Below are positions 28,873-38,177 of a DNA stretch of 64,000 nucleotides, piece after piece. The notes under the pieces were generated by a model, which did not search any database, was not told the DNA's origin, and saw nothing but the letters and a program-made list of their open reading frames with translations. Positions within the stretch are counted from its first letter, which is position 1. Each line of letters begins with the position of its first letter. Both the position numbers and the translations under genes were made by a program. The stretch is from assembly GCF_044360475.1 (NCBI RefSeq), contig NZ_CP043494.1:6138001-6202000 (forward strand), given 5' to 3'. This stretch comes from Archangium minus (GTDB lineage Bacteria > Myxococcota > Myxococcia > Myxococcales > Myxococcaceae).

Positions 28873-31107
28873 ATGGATCTGCCAATCGTCGTATCCGGAA
28901 TCGGAGGAGGCCTCTTCTTCCTCTTTTGTTCCGCGTTCATCGTCTCCAGGTTCTACCGGCAGGTGGATCAAGGACGCGCCTTGATCGTCAATCCCTTCAA
29001 GGGAGAGCCGATCGTCACCTTCACCGGCGCCATCGTGTGGCCCATCATCAACCGCGCCGAGGTGATGGACATTGCCCTGAAGACGATCGAGATCGATCGC
29101 CGCGGCAAGGAAGGCCTGATCTGCCAGGACAACATCCGCGCGGACATCAAGGTCACCTTCTTCGTCCGGGTGAACAAGACGCGCGAGGACGTGCTCAAGG
29201 TGGCCCAGTCCATCGGCTGCGCTCGCGCCAGTGATCAGGAGACCCTGGAGCACCTCTTCGAGGCCAAGTTCTCCGAGGCCCTCAAGACGGTGGGCAAGAG
29301 CTTCGACTTCGAGGAGCTCTACACCAAGCGGGATGCCATCAAGGACCAGGTCGTCCAGGTGATCGGCAAGGATCTCAACGGCTACATGCTGGAGGACTGC
29401 GCCATCGACTTCCTGGAGCAGACCCCCGTCGAGATGCTGGACAAGGACAACATCCTCGACGCGCAGGGCATCCGGAAGATCACCGAGCTCACCTCCGTCC
29501 AGAACATCCACACCAACGAGTTCCGCCAGAGCGAGCGCATGGCCATCACCAAGCGCAACGTCGAGGCGGACGAGGCCATCTTCGCCCTCGAGCGTCAGCG
29601 CGCCGAGGCCGCCGCCAAGCAGAAGCGCGAGATCGACTCCATCCAGGCCCGTGAGACCGCCGAGGCCGAGCGCGTGAAGGCCGAGGAGTTCGCCAAGCAG
29701 CAGCTGGCGCGCATCAAGGCCGAGGAAGAAATCCAGATCAACGAGCAGAACAAGCACCGCCAGGTGGAGGTGGCGCAGAAGAACCGCGAGCGCGTGGTGG
29801 GCGTGGAGTCCGAGCGCGTGGAGAAGGATCGCGCCCTGGAGGCCATCAACCGCGAGCGCGAGGTGGAGCTGTCGCGCATCGGCAAGGAGAAGCAGCTCGA
29901 GGCCGAGAAGAAGGCCATCGCCGACGTGGTGCGCGCCCGCATTGCCGTGGAGAAGGGCGTGGCCGAGGAGGAGGAGCGCATCAAGGATCTGCGCGTGAAG
30001 GCCGAGGCCACGCGCCGCAAGGACGCACTGCTCATCACGGCCGAGGCCCAGGCGCAGGAGAAGCTCGTCAAGGACATCAAGGCCGCCGAGGCCAGCAACG
30101 AGGTGTCCAAGTTCTCCGCCAAGGAGAAGCTCACCCTGGCCGAGGCCGAGCTGCAGGCCGCCGACATGACGGCCAAGGCGAAGATGCGCCTGTCCGAGGG
30201 CATTCAGGCCGAGGAGGCCGCTCACGGTCTGGCCGAGGTCCGCGTGAAGGAGGCGGACGCGCTCGCCGTCGAGAAGCAGGGGATGGCCACGGTGCGCGTG
30301 AAGGAGGCCGAGGCCGCCGTCATCGAGAAGCAGGGCATGGCCCAGGCCACCGTCCTCAAGGAGCGCGGCCTGGCCGAGGCGCTCGCCGCCAAGGAGCGCG
30401 GGCTCGCCGAGGCCGCTGCTGCCCGCGAGAAGCTGCTCGCCGAGGCCGCCGGTGAGAAGGAGAAGGGGCTGGCCCGTGCGAGCATCGGCGAGGCCGAGGC
30501 CATGGCCATCCAGAAGCGCGGCGAGGCCGAGGCCATCGCCACCCGCGAGAAGCTGCTCGCCGAGGCCAAGGCCATCGAGGAGAAGCTGCTCGCCGAGGCC
30601 CGGGGCCTTGCCGAGAAGGCCGAGTCCATGAAGCTGCTCCAGGGCGCCACTCGCGAGCACGAGGAGTTCCGCTTGCGCCTGCAGAAGGAGCGCGATGTGG
30701 AGCTCGCCACCATCCAGGTGCGCAAGGACATCGCCGAGGCCCAGTCCAAGGTGCTCGCCGAGACCATGGGCAACGCCAAGGTCAACATCGTCGGCGGCGA
30801 CGGCCAGTTCTTCGAGCGCTTCATCAAGGCCATCTCCGTGGGCCAGTCCTTCGACGGCGCGCTCGACCAGAGCGAGGTGCTGCGCAAGGCCTTCGGTGGC
30901 TACCTGAACGGCGAGAAGGATCTGCCCGCGGACCTCAAGGAGATCCTCTCCAAGCCGGGTCTCACCAGCGACGCGCAGAACCTGGCCATGGCCGCGCTGC
31001 TGCACCGCATGGCACCCAACCCCACGGCCACGGCGGCCTCCAACCTCAAGTCGCTCGTGGAGGCCGAGCCCGTCCGGACGTCGGCTCCCGAGAAGACCCA
31101 GGGCTGA
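28873..31107 (+). CDS. Flotillin-family (YqiK-like) protein
   Basis: SPFH/band-7 scaffold protein associated with ordered membrane domains. The 744-residue protein has an N-terminal hairpin or transmembrane segment (IVVSGIGGGLFFLFCSAFIVSRF, about 5-27), then the SPFH domain (about 30-230; QGRALIVNPFKGEPIVTFTG ... EIDRRGKEGLICQDNIRADIKVTFFVRV). A very long Ala/Glu/Lys-rich coiled coil runs to about 640, with flotillin-type repeats such as AEAEAMAIQKRGEAEAIATREKL. A globular tail ends in KVNIVGGDGQFFERFIKAISVGQSFDGAL. It lies 104 bp after the YqiJ-like gene and 200 bp before the giant ATPase, and probably works with both. Confidence 0.93.
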   Translation: MDLPIVVSGIGGGLFFLFCSAFIVSRFYRQVDQGRALIVNPFKGEPIVTFTGAIVWPIINRAEVMDIALKTIEIDRRGKEGLICQDNIRADIKVTFFVRVNKTREDVLKVAQSIGCARASDQETLEHLFEAKFSEALKTVGKSFDFEELYTKRDAIKDQVVQVIGKDLNGYMLEDCAIDFLEQTPVEMLDKDNILDAQGIRKITELTSVQNIHTNEFRQSERMAITKRNVEADEAIFALERQRAEAAAKQKREIDSIQARETAEAERVKAEEFAKQQLARIKAEEEIQINEQNKHRQVEVAQKNRERVVGVESERVEKDRALEAINREREVELSRIGKEKQLEAEKKAIADVVRARIAVEKGVAEEEERIKDLRVKAEATRRKDALLITAEAQAQEKLVKDIKAAEASNEVSKFSAKEKLTLAEAELQAADMTAKAKMRLSEGIQAEEAAHGLAEVRVKEADALAVEKQGMATVRVKEAEAAVIEKQGMAQATVLKERGLAEALAAKERGLAEAAAAREKLLAEAAGEKEKGLARASIGEAEAMAIQKRGEAEAIATREKLLAEAKAIEEKLLAEARGLAEKAESMKLLQGATREHEEFRLRLQKERDVELATIQVRKDIAEAQSKVLAETMGNAKVNIVGGDGQFFERFIKAISVGQSFDGALDQSEVLRKAFGGYLNGEKDLPADLKEILSKPGLTSDAQNLAMAALLHRMAPNPTATAASNLKSLVEAEPVRTSAPEKTQG

Positions 31108-31128
31108 GCGGGCGAGCGTGGTCATGAG

Positions 31129-31161
31129 CCGCGCGGACACGGTGACACGGTGTCCGCGCGG
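31129..31161 (+). other. Strong hairpin between flotillin and ATPase genes
   Basis: A perfect 12-bp stem CCGCGCGGACAC (31129-31140) / GTGTCCGCGCGG (31150-31161) with a 9-nt loop, 21 bp after the flotillin stop. There is no T-run. It could attenuate transcription or protect the flotillin message end. Confidence 0.6.
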
Positions 31162-31183
31162 ATTGGAGTACGGATTCCCCATA

Positions 31184-31270
31184 CCCTCACCCCCGCCCTC
31201 TCCCGAGGGGAGAGGGGGCAACGCAGTACCCACTCCCTCTCCCCTCGGGAGAGGGTCGGGGTGAGGGTAC
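31184..31270. repeat. Inverted pair of palindromic repeats (REPIN-like), copies D1 and D2
   Basis: D1 (31184-31216) reads CCCTCACCCC..CCCTCTCCC-GA-GGGGAGAGGG; D2 (31235-31270) is its inverse, ending GGGGTGAGGGTAC. The outer ~23 bp are near-perfect inverted repeats, separated by 18 bp. It sits between the flotillin and ATPase genes, ending 37 bp before the ATPase start. Confidence 0.85.
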
Positions 31271-31307
31271 GTGCACCCCTGGTTCCTCATCTCTCGGTGA
31301 ACTGACG

Positions 31308-34300
31308 ATGGCAACTGAAAGCCCCACTCCCGCGTCGGGCGAGGCCACGCTGGAGGGCGGTAGCTACGAGGTCATCCGCGCGCGCCTGCTCGCCCAGGCC
31401 GAGGCGCTCGGCAACAAGGCCACGGACCTCAACGAGCGGCGCAAGAAGCTCTTCGGTGGCACGGAGCTCACCGTCATTGGCAACGAGCGCGTCCGCACCG
31501 AGCACAACTGCGTCCCGTGCGACATCGTCGGCGTCGGGAAGTACCTGCTCTTCGGCTACAACGTCTTCATCGGCCTGAAGAAGGAGATGTCCGTCGCGGA
31601 CGTCTTCTCGCTGCACAAGTTCGAGAAGACCGCCGAGGGCTTCGACTTCTCCCTGGTGCCGCCCTCCGAGGCCGGTGGGTTCCTGCAGGATCCGCGCTTC
31701 GTCAAGGACTTCGGCGAGCTCTACAAGTACTACAAGGACGCGAGGCTCCTTCAGCTCCGCCGCAACGAGACGAAGCTCCTGGCCATCTTCCAGACGGGCC
31801 AGTCGCAGCGCGACATCAAGGTCTTCCGCTTCGCGCTCGATGTGGAGGGCAATGCCACCTACATCGACAACCAGGGCGAGAGGGATCACGTCTTCCCCGC
31901 GTCCCACGACTTCGAGTGGAAGGTGGCCACGCGCGAGAACTACGTGCTCGGCCAGCACCCGCACGTCAACGTGTTGGATCAGGTGTTCGTGGAGACGGTG
32001 AAGGGCGACCTCACCATCAAGGTGGAGAACAACACCACGGACGGCCTGGGCATCTACCGCGAGCCGGTGGACGATCCGGATCAGTCACTCGATGACGCCG
32101 AGTTCGCCTACGCCCAGGTGGGAGGCCTGATCCTCCTGCGCGTCCTGCCGTTCCGCGAGCAGACGCACCGCTACATCGTCTTCAACACCCGTACCCAGCA
32201 CGTGGTGCGCATCGACGCCATCGGCAACTCCTGCGTCCGGCTCCCCGAGGATCAGGGCATCGTCTTCCCCGGCGGCTACTACCTGCAGACGGGCGACTAC
32301 AAGGTCTTCGAGGGCATTGGAGAGGGCCTCCAGTTCAAACGGGCCATCCGCTCGCCCAACGGCGAGGACGTCCTCTATGTCTTCTTCCGCCGCGACGAGG
32401 GCGCCTACGTCCTCTTCCCATACAACCTCGTGCGCAAGGAGGTGCAGAACCCGCTGCAGGGGCACGGCTTCAGCCTCTTCGGGGACGGGCGCATGGTGGT
32501 GTTCCGCTCCACCTCCAACGAGCCCACCCGCGTGCACCCCATGCAGGTGTGGCAGACGCCCTTCGTCTCCGCCGAGCACGCCGCGAAGATGCCGCCCGCG
32601 CCCGGCTACCTCGGCAAGGTGGGCAACGCCGAGCTCGTGCGCGGCATCTCCGACGCGCTGACGCTCGTGCGCATGGCCCGCACGGACAAGCCCTCGCGCC
32701 GCACCTACGAGGACCTGGCCGCCGCCGCCACCCGCATGCTCGATGCCTTCTACTGGCTCGGGCACGAGGAGACGGCGCTTCAGGAGGGAATCGAGACCCT
32801 GCGGCGCACCTCCGAGCTCATCATCGACGAGTTCGAGAAGGTGCTCGCCCTGCGCAAGCGCGCCACGGACGCCATCGCCACGGCCCAGACGGCCCAGGAG
32901 CAGGTCCTCCTGCGCGTGCGTCCCGAGGAGCTCCAGAGCGCCGAGGGCTTCATGAATGCCCTCTCGGAGCTGCGCAAGCAGCGCGGCCAGCTCATCACCC
33001 TCAAGGAGATCCGCTACATCGACGTGGCGCGGCTCGAGGGCCTCGAGAAGCAGGTCATCGAGGAGACGGATCGCGTCAGCGCGGATGCCGTGCAGTTCCT
33101 CCAGCGAGGCGAGGCGCTCCAGCCCCTGGCCGAGCGCCTGGACGTGCTGCTGCAGAAGCTGGAGCCCATCCAGACCACGAGTGAGCTGGCCCCGCTCGGT
33201 GAGGACGTCGAGCAGGTGGGCAAGGGCCTCGAGGTGCTGAGCGAGACGGTGGGCGGCCTGCAGGTGGGCGATCCGCTGGCGCGTGCTCGGATCCTCGAGG
33301 GCATCTCCGAGCTGTTCTCCCGCCTCAACCGCGTGCGCGCGGGCCTCAACGTCAAGCGCAAGGAGCTGGTGGGCCGCGAGAAACGGGCCGAGTTCGGTGC
33401 CCAGTTCAAGCTGCTCGGCCAGGCGGTGGAGAGCGCGCTGTCCGTGGCGGACTCGCCGGAGAAGTGCGACGAGGGCCTCTCGCGCCTCACCGTGCAGCTG
33501 GAGGAGATGGAGGGGCGCTTCGGCGAGTTCGATGAGTTCCTCGGACAGCTCACCCAGAAGCGCGAGGAGCTGCTCGAGGCCTTCGGACAGAAGAAGCAGG
33601 CGCTGGTGGACGAGCGCCAGCGCCGCGCGCAGAACCTCTTTGGCGCCGCCGAGCGGATCCTCACCGGCGTCAACCGCCGGGCGAAGTCCTTCAAGGACGA
33701 GGACGAGCTCAACTCGTACTTCGCGTCCGACTCGATGGTGCAGAAGCTGCGGCAGCTCGCCCAGCAGCTTCTCGAGCTCCAGGACAGCGTGCGCTCGGAC
33801 GAGGTGCTCAGCCGGGTGAAGACGGCGCGGCAGGATGCCCTGCGTGCGCTGCGCGACCGGAACGACCTCTACGAGGAGGGCTCGGGCGCGCCGGTCATCA
33901 AGTTCGGCAAGTACCGCTTCAACGTCAACACGCAGCCGTTGGATTTGACGATGGTACCGCGCGACGGCGCGCTGTACCTGCAGCTCACCGGCACGGACTA
34001 CGCCCAGAAGCTGGAGGAGCCGGAGCTGGAGAAGTACCGCGAGCTCTGGGATCAGCACCTCGTCTCCGAGACGCCCCAGGTGTACCGCGCCGAGTACCTC
34101 GCCGCGCAGGTGCTGCTGGACGCGGAGGAGGGGAAGGGGAGCGTCACGCTCGCGGCGTTGCACCAGGCGATGCTGGAGCAGGGCGGGTTGCTGGAGAAGG
34201 TGCGCGCGTACTCGGCGGACCGGTACGACGAGGGCTACGAGCGCGGCATCCACGACGCGGACGCGGCGGCCATCCTCGAGAAGTTGCTGGCGATGCACAC

Positions 34301-36833
34301 GGGGGCGGGGCTGCTGCGCTTCGCACCCACGCCGCGTGCCTGGGCGGCCCTGTTCTGGGCCTTCGGGGGAGAGGGGGACGAGAAGTCGCTCTTCCACCGC
34401 CGCGCGCGCAGCCTGCACCGGCTCCGTGCGGCCTTCGGTGAGTCGGCGGAGTTGGGGGCCCTCGGCAACGAGGCGGGCGAGCGCATCGGGGTCTTCCTGA
34501 AGGCGATGGGCGTGCAGTGTGGCCCCGCCGAGGCCCGGCTCGCCGGGCGCTACCTGATCGAGGAGCTGGGCGTAGACAGGCCTCGCTTCACCACCAGCGG
34601 GGAGGCGGTGGCGCTCAAGGACGCGCTGCTGTCGCAGCTGGACAGGGCGGGGACGCGCTCGGCCTTCGAGGAGGATCTGCGGGGCCTGGAGAAGAACCTG
34701 CCTGAGCGCCTGCGTGTGGTGCGCGCGTGGGTGGAGGCCTACCTGGCGCGGCGCGAGGGAGGCCCGGGCTCGGCGGCCCACGTGGCGGTGGAGGCAGCGG
34801 TGCTGCTGCTCACGGATCGCAAGCTGGACCGCGAAGTGGCCGGTGCCCTCACCTCCGCCGAGGTCTCGGGGATGCTGGGCCAGCACCCGCGCATCCAGGA
34901 CCGGAAGCTGCCGCTGCGCCTGGATGAGTTCCTCGCCCGCCTGAGCGACTTCCGGCAGGTGCGCGTGCCGGCCTACCACGCCTACCGTGCGCTGCTGCGG
35001 GACATCCTGGACCGCGAGCGTCGCCGGCTGCGCCTCGAGGAGTTCACGCCGAAGGTGCTGTCGTCCTTCGTGCGCAACAAGCTCATCGACGAGGTGTACC
35101 TGCCGCTCATTGGCGCGAACCTGGCCAAGCAGCTCGGCGCGGCGGGCGAGAACAAGCGCACGGACCGGATGGGCATGCTGCTGCTCATGTCGCCTCCGGG
35201 CTACGGCAAGACGACGTTGATGGAGTACGTGGCCAGCCGGCTCGGGCTCACCTTCGTGAAGGTGAACGGCCCTGCGCTGGGCCACTCGGTGAAGTCACTG
35301 GATCCGGCTGAGGCGCCGAACGCCACGGCCCGCCAGGAGGTGGAGCGCATCAACCTGTCCTTCGAGATGGGCAACAACGTGATGCTCTACCTCGACGACA
35401 TCCAGCACACGGATCCCGAGCTGCTCCAGAAGTTCATCTCGTTGTGCGACGGCCAGCGCCGGGTCGAGGGCGTGTGGAACGGCAAGACGCGCACCTATGA
35501 TCTGCGCGGCAAGAAGTTCTGCGTGGTGATGGCGGGCAACCCGTACACCGAGACGGGCGATCGCTTCCGCATCCCGGACATGCTCGCCAACCGTGCTGAC
35601 ACCTACAACCTGGGTGACATCCTCGACGGGAAGGAAGAGCTGTTCGCGCTCAGCTACATCGAGAACGCGCTCACGTCGAACGGGGCGCTGGCGCCACTCG
35701 CCACGCGCGAGCCGGGTGACATCTACAAGCTCATTCGCATGGCGAAGGGCGAGGAGGTGCCCACCGGCGAGCTGTCATACGGCTACGCGGCGGCGGAGCT
35801 GCAAGAGATTGTCGCGGTGTTCCAGCGGCTCTTCCGGGTGCAGGAGGTGCTGCTGAAGGTGAACCTGGAGTACATCGCCTCGGCGGCGCAGGACGAGCGC
35901 TTCCGGACGGAGCCCGCGTTCAAGCTGCAGGGCAGCTACCGCAACATGAGCAAGGTTGCCGAGAAGGTCGTGGCGGCGATGACGGACGACGAGCTGGAGC
36001 GTCTCATCGACGATCACTACCAGGGCGAATCGCAGACGCTCACCACGGCGGCCGAGCAGAACCTGCTCAAGCTGCAGGAGCTGCGTGGGCGGCTGACGCC
36101 GGAGAAGGCGAAGCGCTGGGAGGAGATCAAGCAGGGCTTCGCGCGGGTGAAGCGGATGGGCGGGAAGGAGGACGATCCGGTGGCTCGGGTGACGGGTCAG
36201 CTGAGCGCCATCGAGGAGCAGCTCGGGGCGGTGGCAGGCGCGGTGGTGCAGGCGGCGGAGGTGACGCGCAAGCCGTCGGGGCCGAGCCCGGTGGCCGAGG
36301 TGACGCCGCGGCTGGAGGCGCTGCGCGAGGCGCTGTTGGAGCTGGCGCGCAGGGAGACGCCGGTGCCGGTGGTGCAGGTGTCGCCGGGTACAGACCTGAC
36401 GCCGTACCTGCAACACCTGGCGAAGGTGCTGAAGGTGCTGGCCGAGCGCTCGGTGGCGGCACCGGCGCAGACGGCGGATCTGGGCCCGGTGATGGAGCAG
36501 CTCACGCAGGCGGTGAGGACGATGGCGGAGCGCCAGCCTGTGTCCGCACCCGCCTCGGCGCCACCTGCGGACCTGGGGCGGTACATGGAGCAGATGTCCC
36601 AGGCGGTGAAGACGATGGCTGAGCGTTCCCCGGCACAGTCACTGCAGCGAGCGGCCGCGACGCCGCTGCCGGCGGACGTAGGCCGGCAGATCATGCTGGT
36701 GGAGAGCGCGCTGGCGCCGCTGGAGCGGCTGGCCAAGAGGACGCTGCAGGGCGGAGAGGAGAACCTCAAGGCGATGCAGGTCTGGCAGGCCGTCACGGAG
36801 GCGCTAGAACTCCTCCAAGCCATGCAGCGCTGA
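31308..36833 (+). CDS. Giant DUF3686-type AAA+ ATPase ('DNA repair ATPase')
   Basis: Cytoplasmic protein of 1841 residues. The N-terminal ~430 residues (YEVIRARLLAQAEALGNKATDLNERR ... VFGG-like beta-rich blocks with repeated phrases such as LPFREQTHRYIVFNTRTQHVVRID) correspond to the region annotated DUF3686 in such proteins. A helical/coiled-coil middle follows (about 450-870), then a linker domain (880-1280) and an AAA+ domain with Walker A SPPGYGKT (residues 1295-1302), Walker B YLDDIQ (D1363, D1364), sensor-1 asparagine (VVMAGNPYTETG) and a candidate arginine finger (LANRADTYNL). The first Walker-A glycine is replaced by Ser and the usual Walker-B DE is DD. The C terminus has three imperfect repeats. 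'DNA repair' is a database label, not shown here; the flotillin neighbourhood suggests membrane stress or remodelling. Confidence 0.85.
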   Translation: MATESPTPASGEATLEGGSYEVIRARLLAQAEALGNKATDLNERRKKLFGGTELTVIGNERVRTEHNCVPCDIVGVGKYLLFGYNVFIGLKKEMSVADVFSLHKFEKTAEGFDFSLVPPSEAGGFLQDPRFVKDFGELYKYYKDARLLQLRRNETKLLAIFQTGQSQRDIKVFRFALDVEGNATYIDNQGERDHVFPASHDFEWKVATRENYVLGQHPHVNVLDQVFVETVKGDLTIKVENNTTDGLGIYREPVDDPDQSLDDAEFAYAQVGGLILLRVLPFREQTHRYIVFNTRTQHVVRIDAIGNSCVRLPEDQGIVFPGGYYLQTGDYKVFEGIGEGLQFKRAIRSPNGEDVLYVFFRRDEGAYVLFPYNLVRKEVQNPLQGHGFSLFGDGRMVVFRSTSNEPTRVHPMQVWQTPFVSAEHAAKMPPAPGYLGKVGNAELVRGISDALTLVRMARTDKPSRRTYEDLAAAATRMLDAFYWLGHEETALQEGIETLRRTSELIIDEFEKVLALRKRATDAIATAQTAQEQVLLRVRPEELQSAEGFMNALSELRKQRGQLITLKEIRYIDVARLEGLEKQVIEETDRVSADAVQFLQRGEALQPLAERLDVLLQKLEPIQTTSELAPLGEDVEQVGKGLEVLSETVGGLQVGDPLARARILEGISELFSRLNRVRAGLNVKRKELVGREKRAEFGAQFKLLGQAVESALSVADSPEKCDEGLSRLTVQLEEMEGRFGEFDEFLGQLTQKREELLEAFGQKKQALVDERQRRAQNLFGAAERILTGVNRRAKSFKDEDELNSYFASDSMVQKLRQLAQQLLELQDSVRSDEVLSRVKTARQDALRALRDRNDLYEEGSGAPVIKFGKYRFNVNTQPLDLTMVPRDGALYLQLTGTDYAQKLEEPELEKYRELWDQHLVSETPQVYRAEYLAAQVLLDAEEGKGSVTLAALHQAMLEQGGLLEKVRAYSADRYDEGYERGIHDADAAAILEKLLAMHTGAGLLRFAPTPRAWAALFWAFGGEGDEKSLFHRRARSLHRLRAAFGESAELGALGNEAGERIGVFLKAMGVQCGPAEARLAGRYLIEELGVDRPRFTTSGEAVALKDALLSQLDRAGTRSAFEEDLRGLEKNLPERLRVVRAWVEAYLARREGGPGSAAHVAVEAAVLLLTDRKLDREVAGALTSAEVSGMLGQHPRIQDRKLPLRLDEFLARLSDFRQVRVPAYHAYRALLRDILDRERRRLRLEEFTPKVLSSFVRNKLIDEVYLPLIGANLAKQLGAAGENKRTDRMGMLLLMSPPGYGKTTLMEYVASRLGLTFVKVNGPALGHSVKSLDPAEAPNATARQEVERINLSFEMGNNVMLYLDDIQHTDPELLQKFISLCDGQRRVEGVWNGKTRTYDLRGKKFCVVMAGNPYTETGDRFRIPDMLANRADTYNLGDILDGKEELFALSYIENALTSNGALAPLATREPGDIYKLIRMAKGEEVPTGELSYGYAAAELQEIVAVFQRLFRVQEVLLKVNLEYIASAAQDERFRTEPAFKLQGSYRNMSKVAEKVVAAMTDDELERLIDDHYQGESQTLTTAAEQNLLKLQELRGRLTPEKAKRWEEIKQGFARVKRMGGKEDDPVARVTGQLSAIEEQLGAVAGAVVQAAEVTRKPSGPSPVAEVTPRLEALREALLELARRETPVPVVQVSPGTDLTPYLQHLAKVLKVLAERSVAAPAQTADLGPVMEQLTQAVRTMAERQPVSAPASAPPADLGRYMEQMSQAVKTMAERSPAQSLQRAAATPLPADVGRQIMLVESALAPLERLAKRTLQGGEENLKAMQVWQAVTEALELLQAMQR

Positions 36834-36840
36834 ACTCCCT

Positions 36841-36881
36841 CCCTCTCCCTCTCCCTCTGGGAGAGGGTCGGGGTGAGGGTA
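36841..36881 (+). repeat. Palindromic intergenic repeat, copy E
   Basis: Starts 8 bp after the giant ATPase stop: CCCTCTCCC-TCT-GGGAGAGGG with an extra CCCTCT unit in front, followed by TC and GGGGTGAGGGTATAG. Confidence 0.85.
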
Positions 36882-37026
36882 TAGAGGACCCCGAGTCGGG
36901 GAGGCGAATCCCCCCGCGGGAATCCCTTCCCGGAGCCGTGGCTCCCGGTTACCGTGCGTCGCCGAGCGCGCACTGGCGGGCCCGCTCGCCCCCATTCGTT
37001 CCGCCCGAGCTTCCGAGGTCCCCCGC

Positions 37027-38163
37027 ATGTCCCGCGCCACCCCTGACTTCGATCCCGCGTCCGTGGACGTGGAGGGCTTCCTGGCCGACATCCGCGCGCT
37101 GCGCGCTGAGATCGATGCCTCCGTCAGCGAGGCGGACCTCGAGCACCTGCGGAAGATCGAGAACTGGGGTCGCGCGGCCACGGCGCTCGGTCTGGCCACC
37201 TGTTGGCTGATGCCCAACCCGCTGAGCGCGGCGGCGATGGGGCTCGGCCGCTCCACGCGCTGGCTGCTGATGCACCACGTGGGTCACCGGGGCTACGACC
37301 GCGTCCCCGGCGCCCCCGTGGAGCGCACCAGCAAGGGCTTCGCCAAGGGCAAGCGCCGCTTCGTTGACTGGCTCGACTGGATCATCCCCGAGGCCTGGGT
37401 GTTCGAGCACAACGTCCTCCACCACTCGTACACCGGCGAGGATGCGGATCCGGATCTGCTCGAGCGCAATGCCGAGGGCTCCCTGCGCAACCCCGAGCGC
37501 CCGCTCGCGTTGCGCTACCTCCAGCTCGCGCTGCTCGCGATCACCTGGCGCGCCAGCTACTACTCCCCGGAGACACTGGCCTCGCTGCGGCGCAAGCACC
37601 GCCCGGATGGGCCCCTGACCGGCGAGGAGTGGCGCGAGGTGCTGCTGACCGGCTACGCCCCCTACGTCGCCTGGAACTTCGCCGTGCTGCCCGCGCTCTT
37701 CCTGCCGCTGGGGCCGTGGGCCTCGTTCAGCACCCTGTGCAACTCGCTCATGGCCGAGGTCATCACCAACGTGCACACCTTCCTCGTCGTGGGGCCCAAC
37801 CACACCGGCGAGGACCTGTACCGCTTCGACTCGGCCCCCGAGGGCAAGGGCGAGCGCTACCTCCAGCAGGTGATCGGCAGCGCCAACTACCGCACCGGTG
37901 GGGATCTCAACGACTACCTCCACCTGTGGCTCAACTACCAGATTGAGCACCACGTCTTCCCTGATCTGTCGATGCTCCAGTACCAGCGGGTGCAGCCCAA
38001 GCTGCGCGCCCTGTGCGAGAAGTACGGCATCCCCTACGTGCAGGAGAGCGTCTGGACGCGTGCGCGGAAGATGGTGGACATCATCGTGGGCAAGAGTTCC
38101 ATGCGGCGGATCGGTCGCCGTGAGGCGGCCGCTGCTCCCGGTTCGCTCCCCGATGTGGCGTGA
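37027..38163 (+). CDS. Membrane fatty-acid desaturase
   Basis: Di-iron desaturase introducing a double bond into acyl chains of membrane lipids. It has 378 residues with all three histidine boxes: H83/H84/H87 (MHHVGH), H128/H132/H133 (EHNVLHHSYTGE) and H308/H309 (QIEHHVFPDL). The QIEHH third box is typical of front-end/acyl-lipid desaturases of the delta-5/6 kind, and no cytochrome b5 domain is fused. The N-terminal ~45 residues are charged and helical. Hydrophobic spans are at about 50-75, 155-175 and 205-245. Its stop overlaps a possible GTG of the next gene. Confidence 0.92.
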   Translation: MSRATPDFDPASVDVEGFLADIRALRAEIDASVSEADLEHLRKIENWGRAATALGLATCWLMPNPLSAAAMGLGRSTRWLLMHHVGHRGYDRVPGAPVERTSKGFAKGKRRFVDWLDWIIPEAWVFEHNVLHHSYTGEDADPDLLERNAEGSLRNPERPLALRYLQLALLAITWRASYYSPETLASLRRKHRPDGPLTGEEWREVLLTGYAPYVAWNFAVLPALFLPLGPWASFSTLCNSLMAEVITNVHTFLVVGPNHTGEDLYRFDSAPEGKGERYLQQVIGSANYRTGGDLNDYLHLWLNYQIEHHVFPDLSMLQYQRVQPKLRALCEKYGIPYVQESVWTRARKMVDIIVGKSSMRRIGRREAAAAPGSLPDVA

Positions 38164-38177
38164 TAGGGTGCGCTCCC

